Assembly (NCBI RefSeq): GCF_030295975.1
Contig: NZ_AP027364.1
Coordinates: 1-64,000, forward strand
Direction of reading: 5' to 3'
From: Thalassotalea atypica
GTDB taxonomy: Bacteria > Pseudomonadota > Gammaproteobacteria > Enterobacterales > Alteromonadaceae
DNA: 64,000 nucleotides
Positions within the stretch are counted from its first letter, which is position 1, and every line of letters begins with the position of its first letter. Made by a program: the position numbers and the translations under genes. Positions 56,989-64,000 of this stretch are shown here, piece after piece. Under the pieces are notes generated by a model. It was not told the DNA's origin, made no database searches, and worked only from the letters and a program-made list of their open reading frames with translations.

Positions 56989-57705
56989 ATGACGTTAGGT
57001 GAACAGATAAAACAATTAAGACAAGCAAAAAATTTAAGTCAGCCAGAGTTGTCAGAATTGGCAAGTATAGAACAATCTTACTTATCTAAATTGGAAAACG
57101 ACAAATCAATACCTTCGAATGAAATATTTAGGCGCTTACTCAGTGCGCTAAATATTAACCTTGATGATTTTTTGGCGCTATTTGAACAATCGGAAATTAA
57201 ATCGACATTGAAGCAAATTGCCGATGTCGATAATTGGTTGACACAAAAAGCACAAATAGACTTCAAAAAGAGGCGACATTATTTGTTAACGTCCTGTGTG
57301 TTTATTGTTATTGCAGTGACGCTATTTTTTACAGGTTTTACAAAATTATTGTTCAGTGAAACGAAATACATTTATCGCTCAGAGGGGGTTGTTTTGGATG
57401 GAGAGCCCAAAGATATTTTTCAAAATTGGATCAGACTAATGCCACGCGCAGAAGCTCATACCGTCAGAGAAAATAAGCGATTGGAAATGGAAAAGCGTAA
57501 AGATGTAGACGTGATTGTAATGGATGATTGGCGCGGAGAAACTCTATCAAAGCCTACCGAACGAGGCGTTAGATATTACCAATTCTATAAAGAAGAAAAG
57601 GTCAAACAATCCATCAATGCGTGGCTGCAAGTGATTGCCGTGTTTCTGTTTTCATGTGGCATTATGGGGTTTGTCTTGGAAAGGAAGTTATTTGGTCGCA
57701 CTTAA
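56989..57705 (+). CDS. Membrane-anchored XRE-type regulator
   Basis: A cytoplasmic XRE helix-turn-helix (about 3-60, LGEQIKQLRQAKNLSQPELSELA...YLSKLEND) is joined by a short linker to a membrane helix (about 98-120), an outer segment of about 90 charged residues (with RKDVDVIVMDDWRGE), and a second helix (about 211-231). The layout suggests a one-component sensor that detects something in the periplasm and regulates DNA at the membrane. It lies 93 bases upstream of the S10 peptidase gene in the same direction and may control it. Not recognised as a named family. Confidence 0.85.
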   Translation: MTLGEQIKQLRQAKNLSQPELSELASIEQSYLSKLENDKSIPSNEIFRRLLSALNINLDDFLALFEQSEIKSTLKQIADVDNWLTQKAQIDFKKRRHYLLTSCVFIVIAVTLFFTGFTKLLFSETKYIYRSEGVVLDGEPKDIFQNWIRLMPRAEAHTVRENKRLEMEKRKDVDVIVMDDWRGETLSKPTERGVRYYQFYKEEKVKQSINAWLQVIAVFLFSCGIMGFVLERKLFGRT

Positions 57706-57798
57706 CCTGCAAAAGTGGTAATTCGGCGATAAATTCTGACAATTCCCTCATCTTATTCTAGGCTGTCTAATCTAATGCAAAGATAAGGCAGCTTTTTA

Positions 57799-59304
57799 AT
57801 GAAAAGAATAATATTACTCGTGTCTTTGTATGTTTGTACCTTGAGCCAAACTTGGGCAGACAACAAACGTACATTAGAGATTGACGCTAAAAATACAACC
57901 GAGCATACAACGAAAATCAAAGGGAAAAAAATTAACTATTCTGCAACTACGGGCACTCAACCTGTGTGGAATAGCGATGGCGATCCTACAGCAACATTAT
58001 TTTATACCTACTATCAACGTACAGATGTTAAAAATAACAGCACTCGTCCATTGTTAATTTCCTTCAACGGTGGCCCCGGATCAGCTTCAGTGTGGATGCA
58101 CGTAGCTTATACAGGCCCTCGTGTATTAAATGTTGATGATGAAGGTTATCCGTTACAACCTTACGGTGTGAAAACAAACCCTTATTCTGTCTTAGACGTT
58201 GCCGACATTGTTTATGTCAATCCAGTAAATACCGGTTACTCACGCGTTTTGCCAACTAAAGAAGGAAAAATGCCGAGCAAAGAAGAGCAGAAAAAGATGT
58301 TCTTTGGTGTGAATGCGGATGTGAAATATTTAGCCGAATGGATCACCACCTTTGTCTCACGTAACGAACGCTGGCGCTCACCTAAATATTTAATTGGCGA
58401 AAGCTACGGCACAACCCGTGTTTCTGGTCTTTCCTTAGAGCTACAAAATCGCCAATGGATGTATCTAAACGGTGTTATTTTGGTTTCGCCTACTGATATC
58501 GGCATTAAGCGTGATGGTCCGGTTAAGTCGGCCAATCGTCTCCCATATTTTTCCGCAGCAGCGTGGTATCACAATGCATTAGAACAATCTTTACAAGATA
58601 AAAAACTGCTAACCCTTCTCAATGAGGTTGAAGATTTTACCGTCAATGAGTATATGCCGGCGCTTGCCAAAGGTGGTTTTATTTCAGCACAGGAAAAACA
58701 AGCGATTGCCAACAAAGTGTCTCACTATTCGGGCTTAGCGGTAGAAGAAGTTCTTAACAGTAATTTGGACATTGCCACTTCATACTTTTGGAAAGAACTT
58801 TTACGAGATCGCAAGCAAACTATTGGTCGTTTAGACTCGCGCTATTTAGGTATCGACAAGCAAGTGGTCGGCAGTAAACCTGATTACAATGCCGAGCTGA
58901 CTTCTTGGCTTCACAGTTTCACACCTGCAATTAACTATTACCTGCGTGAAGAGCTTGATTATGTTACTGACACTAAATACAACATGTTTGGTCCGGTCAG
59001 ACCGTGGAATAGACAAAACAATAAAACAGGTGAAAATTTGCGTCAAGCAATGGCACAAAACCCCTATCTTAACGTGATGATTCAAGCAGGATACTTCGAC
59101 GGTGCGACCAACTATTTTGATGCTAAGTATACTATGTGGCAATTAGACCCAAGTGGGATAATGAAATCGCGTTTATCGTTTAAAGGGTATGAAAGTGGTC
59201 ATATGATGTATCTTCGTCGTGCTGACCTAGAGCAGTCCAATGAAGATATTCGTGCTTTTATGAAAGCGTCTTTGCCTGCTAAAAATAAAGCAGCTAAGTA
59301 TTAA
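57799..59304 (+). CDS. Exported S10-family serine carboxypeptidase
   Basis: Family S10 enzymes are alpha/beta-hydrolases that remove C-terminal amino acids, usually at acid pH. A signal peptide (KRIILLVSLYVCTLSQTWA) precedes the mature domain. The oxyanion motif FNGGPGSAS, the nucleophile Ser202 in GESYGT, a candidate Asp in QAGYFDGATN and the His of YESGHMMY are all present. The 501 residues are full length. A periplasmic or secreted role in peptide scavenging is likely. It follows the membrane XRE gene, and a 15-bp hairpin lies after it. Confidence 0.92.
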   Translation: MKRIILLVSLYVCTLSQTWADNKRTLEIDAKNTTEHTTKIKGKKINYSATTGTQPVWNSDGDPTATLFYTYYQRTDVKNNSTRPLLISFNGGPGSASVWMHVAYTGPRVLNVDDEGYPLQPYGVKTNPYSVLDVADIVYVNPVNTGYSRVLPTKEGKMPSKEEQKKMFFGVNADVKYLAEWITTFVSRNERWRSPKYLIGESYGTTRVSGLSLELQNRQWMYLNGVILVSPTDIGIKRDGPVKSANRLPYFSAAAWYHNALEQSLQDKKLLTLLNEVEDFTVNEYMPALAKGGFISAQEKQAIANKVSHYSGLAVEEVLNSNLDIATSYFWKELLRDRKQTIGRLDSRYLGIDKQVVGSKPDYNAELTSWLHSFTPAINYYLREELDYVTDTKYNMFGPVRPWNRQNNKTGENLRQAMAQNPYLNVMIQAGYFDGATNYFDAKYTMWQLDPSGIMKSRLSFKGYESGHMMYLRRADLEQSNEDIRAFMKASLPAKNKAAKY

Positions 59305-59318
59305 TCTAAATACTAATG

Positions 59319-59357
59319 TCACAATGGACAAGTCATTTATTAACTTGTCCGTTGTGA
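59319..59357. terminator. 15-bp hairpin after the S10 gene
   Basis: TCACAATGGACAAGT (59319-59333) pairs with ACTTGTCCGTTGTGA (59343-59357), with one T-G pair, around a 9-base loop. No T tract follows, so it may be a Rho-dependent 3' stabiliser rather than an intrinsic terminator. Confidence 0.5.
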
Positions 59358-59510
59358 GCAGCATATTATTGTCAGCATTGTTTACATATATTCACTTCAA
59401 GTAATTTTGTTCAATACAACTAATTGATATTTTTGTAGTTAATATTTGGCTCTTTTATTGCTAATACATGGACAAGTCAATATTTTCGGTACTATGGACA
59501 GGAGTGTTGA

Positions 59511-60179
59511 ATGAAAAATTTAACTTTGAAAACAATGGCAATGTTAGTGTTGATGTCGTTGGCAAACGCAGCTCATGCTGCCTTTATAACCATTGATGAA
59601 GCTGGGCTAGATGCAGTGTTCTCGCAGGCAGTTTTTGGCAATAACACCATTGATATTAGAATCGGGCCAGCGGTGGAACATGTTGATCCAAACTTGTTAA
59701 ATATGGATTCTCTTGCCAAATGGAACACCTTAAATGGTAATCATTATGGCGGTGTGAATACAGTTAATTTCTGGTTCTTAGATGATTTAACATGGTGCGG
59801 TAACATAAATGTGAATTATGTCGGCTGTGGAGATTTACCTGGTAACGATTTTGTTGTGGAATCAGTCTTTGCCAGTGGTCCTAATAATGCCGAACTTCTT
59901 GCTCATGAACTTGGTCACAACTTGAATTTAGCTCACCGTAATGGGGTTGGTAACTTAATGGATCCAACCATCAATGGCGGGATTGGATTAAACGATGCTG
60001 AAGTCGCAACTATTTTAGCCAGTAACCTGGTACAAACCGATGCTAATAACCGTTTATTCATCAATATCTTACCTGTTTTAATAGTGGCTGAAGCTACGCC
60101 CGACATTCCGGAGCCGGAAACGTTAACCTTGATGCTATTGTCACTCATGTTTCTTGTCCGTAAAAGAGTGTCAAAATAG
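59511..60179 (+). CDS. PEP-CTERM metzincin-like secreted protease
   Basis: A signal peptide (ending HAA) and a C-terminal PEP-CTERM tail (IPEPETLTLMLLSLMFLV followed by RKR) bracket a zinc protease core. The motif HELGHNLNLAH (His132, Glu133, His136, His142) has metzincin spacing, although the usual Gly of HExxHxxGxxH is Asn. A Met-turn candidate NLMDP follows. PEP-CTERM tails are recognised by exosortase, which transfers the protein to the outside, often with exopolysaccharide; no exosortase gene is in the window. The length (222) is small. The next gene starts four bases after its stop. Confidence 0.82.
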   Translation: MKNLTLKTMAMLVLMSLANAAHAAFITIDEAGLDAVFSQAVFGNNTIDIRIGPAVEHVDPNLLNMDSLAKWNTLNGNHYGGVNTVNFWFLDDLTWCGNINVNYVGCGDLPGNDFVVESVFASGPNNAELLAHELGHNLNLAHRNGVGNLMDPTINGGIGLNDAEVATILASNLVQTDANNRLFINILPVLIVAEATPDIPEPETLTLMLLSLMFLVRKRVSK

Positions 60180-60182
60180 TTA

Positions 60183-60632
60183 GTGACTAATGTACGAGAG
60201 TTTTTACTGGCGTTAACGTTACTGCTGATTATGGTTAGGCCTCTCATGGCACATGAATGGAAAACACTCTGTGTGGATGGTCAATTCTGTTTTGATTATC
60301 CAGCAGAGCTTATTGCTGATAGCAGTATAACTATTGATTCTACGGCTGGTACATTGTCGAGTGAATCAATGAAGCTAATGTATGATTATGGTCGCTACTC
60401 TTCTGATTTTGATGAATTATCTGATGCAAAAATCACAGAGGTAATAGTAGATGGAAAAGATGCGATAAAATTTATCAGTCAAAAAGTTATCGCACTACAT
60501 GTTGCACAAGTAAGGGAAATCCCAGGCATGGGCTCATACATGAAGCTTTCTATCGAAATTCAATTCGTTGATGATACTGACCATCAATTAGCACAAAAAA
60601 CATTCGAATCAATTCGCTTTCTCATTGAGTAA
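60183..60632 (+). CDS. Small exported protein of unknown function
   Basis: Not recognised. The 149 residues start at a GTG four bases after the PEP-CTERM gene and show a signal peptide (REFLLALTLLLIMVRPLMA), then a compact domain with two Cys (LCVDGQFCFDYP) that could form a disulfide. The placement suggests translational coupling with the protease; a chaperone, inhibitor or partner role is possible but unproven. No ribosome site is visible for the GTG. Confidence 0.65.
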   Translation: MTNVREFLLALTLLLIMVRPLMAHEWKTLCVDGQFCFDYPAELIADSSITIDSTAGTLSSESMKLMYDYGRYSSDFDELSDAKITEVIVDGKDAIKFISQKVIALHVAQVREIPGMGSYMKLSIEIQFVDDTDHQLAQKTFESIRFLIE

Positions 60633-60663
60633 AAGCAAATTACGTCTTCGATTTAATGTGATG

Positions 60664-60942
60664 CTACGTGTCTTTTTGCGCCAATAACTGCTCCAGTTGA
60701 GCAAATTTTTCTTCAAACTCAGTAAGTTTTGCTTCCAATATTGTCGCCTTTTCACGGGTTTTAATCAGCACCTGTGTTTGCACATCAAACTCTTCTCTTG
60801 TCACCACATCAAGCTGCGATAGTTTGCGCTGCAAAACTGTTTTAGTTTTGTCTTCAATATCGGTAGCCATGTTTTTTAGGCTTGGTGGGATTGATTCTGA
60901 AACTTGTTTGGCGATTTCTTCAATTTTTTTAGCGTTAATCAT
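60664..60942 (-). CDS. ubiK: Ubiquinone biosynthesis accessory factor UbiK
   Basis: UbiK (YqiC, BMFP family) is a small helical trimer that helps UbiJ and the Ubi complex make ubiquinone under aerobic conditions. The 92 residues show the amphipathic N-terminal helix (KKIEEIAKQVSESIPPSL) and the C-terminal coiled coil (TREEFDVQTQVLIKTREKATILEAKL). It converges on the small exported protein gene and is divergent from rep. Confidence 0.92.
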   Translation of the reverse strand: MINAKKIEEIAKQVSESIPPSLKNMATDIEDKTKTVLQRKLSQLDVVTREEFDVQTQVLIKTREKATILEAKLTEFEEKFAQLEQLLAQKDT

Positions 60943-61092
60943 AATTTCTACACTTAGTGGTTAATTCCCCATATTGTAAACAATTCCCTTAATAATCCCA
61001 TGAGTATTACAGATAAATTCTGTTTGATTACTGTAGTTAGCGGTAAAAAAAGGTAAAATCTGCGCCTTGAAGCCTTTACGTAACCTAATTAA

Positions 61093-63114
61093 ATGAAGTT
61101 AAACCCTCGTCAGGATGAAGCCAAAAAATACATCAGTGGCCCTTGTTTAGTGCTTGCTGGTGCAGGCAGTGGTAAAACCGGTGTGATCTGTCAAAAAATA
61201 GCGTACCTCATCCAAAAATGTGATTACAAAGCGCGCAATATTGCCGCAGTAACTTTTACCAATAAAGCGGCCCGTGAAATGAAAGAGCGTGTCTCAAAAA
61301 TGTTGGGCAAAGACTTATCCAGGGGGTTAACCGTTTCTACATTCCACTCATTAGGACTAGATATTGTCCGCCGAGAAATAAAAACTCTAGGTTATAAACC
61401 TGGTTTCACCTTATTTGATGATCAAGACACGCTGGCATTATTAAAAGAGCTGACGGAAGAAGAGTTAGACGGTGATAAAGATTTGTTAAGTAAGCTCCAG
61501 TCGATGATCTCCAACTGGAAAAATGACTTGTTACTACCCGATCAGGTACTAAAGCAAGCAGGTGATGCTGATATAGCCGAGTATGCTGAATATTATCAGC
61601 GCTACCATCAACATATGCGCGCATACAATGCGCTGGATTTTGATGATTTAATTCTTATTCCTACGTTGTTATTAAAAAATTACGCAGAAGTTAGGGAACG
61701 CTGGCAGAAAAAAATTCGTTATATGCTGGTAGATGAGTATCAAGATACTAACGCCAGCCAATACGAACTCGTTAAACTGATCACTGGCGAGCGCGGACGT
61801 CTGACCGTAGTAGGTGACGATGATCAATCTATCTATTCATGGCGCGGTGCGAAACCACAAAATCTGGTACTACTGGGGCAAGATTACCCGAATTTGAAAT
61901 TGATCAAGCTTGAGCAAAACTATCGCTCAAGTGGCCGCATTTTAAAGTCAGCCAATATTTTGATTGCTAATAACCCGCATGTTTACGATAAAGCATTATT
62001 TAGTGAGCTAGATTACGGCATGCCGTTGAAAGTGCTGCAAACTAAAAATGAAGAACATGAAGTGGAACGTGTAGTGGGTGAGCTCATTGGTCATCGATTC
62101 TTAAATAAAACTCATTACAAAGATTATGCAGTACTTTATCGCGGCAACCATCAGTCAAGGTTACTTGAAAAAGCGTTAACCACTAACCGTATTCCTTATA
62201 AAATCAGTGGTGGTACTTCGTTCTTTTCTCGAGCAGAAATCAAAGACGTGATGGCCTATTTACGTGTGCTAGTAAATCCTGATGATGATAATGCGTTTTT
62301 GCGAATCGTTAATGTGCCACGCCGTGAACTTGGTCCTGCCACGCTGGAAAAGTTGGGTAATTACGCCAACAAGCGAAAAATAAGTATGTTTGCTGCAAGT
62401 TTTGAATTAGGTTTAGAACAGACATTGACTGGACGCGCCTTGGTCAATGTACAAAAATTCACCCGTTGGCTTGTTGAAACTGCCGATCATGCCGAACGTG
62501 GGGAAACGCCTTCAGTATTGCGTAAAATGATCCGCGACATTAACTATGAAGACTGGTTATACGATACTTCGCCTAGCGGTAAAGCTGCTGAAATGCGCAT
62601 GAAAAATGTCACCGAATTATTCAGTTGGGTCACGCAAATGTTAGAAGGTGACGACATGGAAGAACCGATGACACTGGCGCAAGTAGTTACGCGCTTAACT
62701 CTACGTGACATGATGGAGCGAAACGAAGAAGAAGAATTCTCTGATCAAGTGCAATTGATGACCCTGCACGCATCAAAGGGACTTGAGTTTCCGTATGTGT
62801 TTTTAATAGGCATGGAAGAGGGGTTATTACCCCATCAAACCAGTGTCGATGAAGGCAATGTCGATGAAGAGCGCCGATTAGCCTATGTAGGTATCACCCG
62901 CGCACAACGTGAGATGTTTTTCACCTACGCTAAAGAGCGTAGACAGTTTGGTGAGTTGGCACGTACTGAACCTAGCCGTTTTTTGCATGAATTACCTCAA
63001 GACGATCTAATGTGGGAAAATGATCGACCGCAAAAATCTCATGAAGAAAAGAAACAAACGGCACAAAAAGGTGTTGCTAACCTACGAGAAATGTTGAAAA
63101 AGAAAGACGGTTAA
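61093..63114 (+). CDS. rep: ATP-dependent DNA helicase Rep
   Basis: Rep is the 3'-5' superfamily 1 helicase that works with DnaB to clear proteins ahead of replication forks. The 673 residues (E. coli 673) contain motif [13 protein letters not shown], motif Ia [13 protein letters not shown], motif [17 protein letters not shown], motif [18 protein letters not shown], motif [14 protein letters not shown], motif [15 protein letters not shown] and motif [10 protein letters not shown]. It stands alone. Confidence 0.97.
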   Translation: MKLNPRQDEAKKYISGPCLVLAGAGSGKTGVICQKIAYLIQKCDYKARNIAAVTFTNKAAREMKERVSKMLGKDLSRGLTVSTFHSLGLDIVRREIKTLGYKPGFTLFDDQDTLALLKELTEEELDGDKDLLSKLQSMISNWKNDLLLPDQVLKQAGDADIAEYAEYYQRYHQHMRAYNALDFDDLILIPTLLLKNYAEVRERWQKKIRYMLVDEYQDTNASQYELVKLITGERGRLTVVGDDDQSIYSWRGAKPQNLVLLGQDYPNLKLIKLEQNYRSSGRILKSANILIANNPHVYDKALFSELDYGMPLKVLQTKNEEHEVERVVGELIGHRFLNKTHYKDYAVLYRGNHQSRLLEKALTTNRIPYKISGGTSFFSRAEIKDVMAYLRVLVNPDDDNAFLRIVNVPRRELGPATLEKLGNYANKRKISMFAASFELGLEQTLTGRALVNVQKFTRWLVETADHAERGETPSVLRKMIRDINYEDWLYDTSPSGKAAEMRMKNVTELFSWVTQMLEGDDMEEPMTLAQVVTRLTLRDMMERNEEEEFSDQVQLMTLHASKGLEFPYVFLIGMEEGLLPHQTSVDEGNVDEERRLAYVGITRAQREMFFTYAKERRQFGELARTEPSRFLHELPQDDLMWENDRPQKSHEEKKQTAQKGVANLREMLKKKDG

Positions 63115-63139
63115 TCATCAATTACTCATCGTAGCTTGT

Positions 63140-63175
63140 ATCAGATCTTTATGCTATGTCGTATAAAGATCTGAT
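63140..63175. terminator. 13-bp perfect inverted repeat between rep and the CBS gene
   Basis: ATCAGATCTTTAT (63140-63152) and ATAAAGATCTGAT (63163-63175) are perfectly complementary around a 10-base loop between two convergent genes. No T tract flanks it on either side. It would form a strong 3' hairpin in both mRNAs. Confidence 0.55.
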
Positions 63176-63194
63176 CGGTAAACTGAAAAGACTA

Positions 63195-63605
63195 TTATTC
63201 AAATTGATCGTGTTCAAATGCGTTAAGCAGTAATTCTTTATAGCCAACCAGTCCGAGAATTTCTTCTGAATCTATCACCGGTGCACAAGACAAACCAAAT
63301 TTTTCAAACAGACGAGCACAGTAACGTACATCCATTTGAGGTGGTACAGAGACCACTGGCTTGGACATAATTTCGTATATGTTGACCCTATCTAGTGAGC
63401 GATCTTTGGCTAATACATGCTTGGCGATATCCGCGAGTAATACAATACCATAGGCGTCATGTTCATTCCGCTTTTCAACAATAACCACACTGGTATTTTG
63501 CTCTTTCATGGCTGTTAGCGCGTCTCTCACTGTTTTCATGCCATCGAGCATGACAAAGCCTTCAGTCATCACTTCTTGTGCTTTGATTTGTACTTTACTG
63601 TTCAC
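63195..63605 (-). CDS. CBS-domain pair protein
   Basis: A 136-residue protein consisting only of two CBS domains (about 8-65 and 78-130; EVMTEGFVMLDGMKTVRDAL and EIMSKPVVSVPPQMDVRYCARLF). Such proteins sense adenine nucleotides or SAM. It starts inside the last codons of the P-II-like gene (ATGA overlap, four bases) and is surely cotranslated with it. Confidence 0.9.
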   Translation of the reverse strand: MNSKVQIKAQEVMTEGFVMLDGMKTVRDALTAMKEQNTSVVIVEKRNEHDAYGIVLLADIAKHVLAKDRSLDRVNIYEIMSKPVVSVPPQMDVRYCARLFEKFGLSCAPVIDSEEILGLVGYKELLLNAFEHDQFE

Positions 63606-63952
63606 AGTTCATTCTCCACTGCTGACGTTAATTGGCTTATTTGGTGGCTAATACCAACAGCGTCTTCAACGTCAAGTTGAAACGCAATACCGGTACCGGG
63701 CTTTTCCTCAAATTTACCGACACGGGCAATTTCTTCTAAAATATGGCGACTTAAATGTTCTTCTACTAAAAATAACAGCACATCCCGTTGAGTCTCTAAG
63801 CTCAGACCAAAAAAAGTCTTCGATTGATTCAACCCTTCACCGCGGGCGTTATTGATGACAGTGGCACCAGTAGCTCCGGCTTTTCTAGCGGATTTCATCA
63901 CGTCATCAGTGGCGCTGTTTTCAACGAACACAATGATCATTTTAAAATGCAT
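63602..63952 (-). CDS. P-II-like nucleotide-sensing protein
   Basis: The 116 residues fit the ferredoxin-like fold of P-II signal proteins (IIVFVENSATDDVMKSARKAGATGATVINNARGEG, then QRDVLLFLVEEHLSRHILEEI). There is no recognisable T-loop Tyr of GlnB/GlnK, so it belongs to the broader P-II-like group, which regulates carbon, nitrogen or transport functions by binding adenine nucleotides. GGAG lies eight bases before the ATG. Its operon begins beyond the right edge of the window, so the regulated protein, perhaps a transporter, may be encoded there. Confidence 0.82.
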   Translation of the reverse strand: MHFKMIIVFVENSATDDVMKSARKAGATGATVINNARGEGLNQSKTFFGLSLETQRDVLLFLVEEHLSRHILEEIARVGKFEEKPGTGIAFQLDVEDAVGISHQISQLTSAVENEL

Positions 63953-64000
63953 GTAATTTTCTCCAAGCGATTCATGTTGAATGTTTTTTACTTCTGTTTG

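Overview
The window is a contiguous, AT-leaning piece of a gammaproteobacterial chromosome next to the replication origin. The dnaA-dnaN-recF-gyrB cluster, glyQS, the def-fmt-rsmB-trkA operon and the dprA-smg-purEK-tsaC-hemF-aroE block all have close E. coli-type counterparts in familiar orders. Gene content points to the marine order Alteromonadales, most likely something near Colwellia or Thalassotalea: a long class II IlvC, an ilvLGMEDA operon, a TPR response regulator, a PEP-CTERM protein, an S10 peptidase and a membrane-bound XRE regulator. That placement is inference from content; no alignment was run. No prophage, insertion sequence, integron or CRISPR array was seen.

Layout. 1-9.4 kb: replication initiation (dnaA with an autoregulatory DnaA box, dnaN, recF carrying two parS-like sites, gyrB), then glycyl-tRNA synthetase. 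9.4-16.3 kb: tusA, the lytic transglycosylase slt, pepQ-yigZ-trkH, and a membrane protein of unknown function. 16.4-20.6 kb (minus strand): def-fmt-rsmB-trkA. 20.7-30.6 kb: a LysM protein, dprA-smg, a zinc-ribbon protein, purEK, tsaC-hemF, a broken dgkA, ompW behind two FNR-like sites, aroE with a DUF1488 gene, and a convergent gamma-carbonic-anhydrase-like gene. 30.8-36.9 kb: a complete rRNA operon with two promoters, in the order 16S, tRNA-Ala, tRNA-Ile, 23S, 5S, tRNA-Tyr, terminator.

36.9-44.4 kb is accessory: a response regulator whose receiver has lost its phospho-acceptor Asp, an M19-type dipeptidase, an amidohydrolase fused to a RidA domain with a divergent LysR regulator, and a chemoreceptor. 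44.6-55.7 kb is the branched-chain amino acid block: ilvC and divergent ilvY with a palindromic operator, comM, then ilvGMEDA behind a leader peptide and attenuator whose alternative pairings can be read from the sequence. 55.8-64 kb is accessory again: an SPFH membrane protein, a membrane-anchored XRE regulator beside an S10 serine carboxypeptidase, a PEP-CTERM metzincin-like protease with a small secreted partner, ubiK, rep, and an overlapping P-II-like/CBS pair.

Most of the window is ordinary core genome. The best leads are the attenuator, the parS pair in recF, the receiver without its Asp, the RidA fusion next to an M19 protein lacking a zinc-ligand motif, the folded ilvE-ilvD spacer, the secreted protease gene pair, and the P-II/CBS pair cut off by the window edge. 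None of them can be shown from sequence alone to be a new system.
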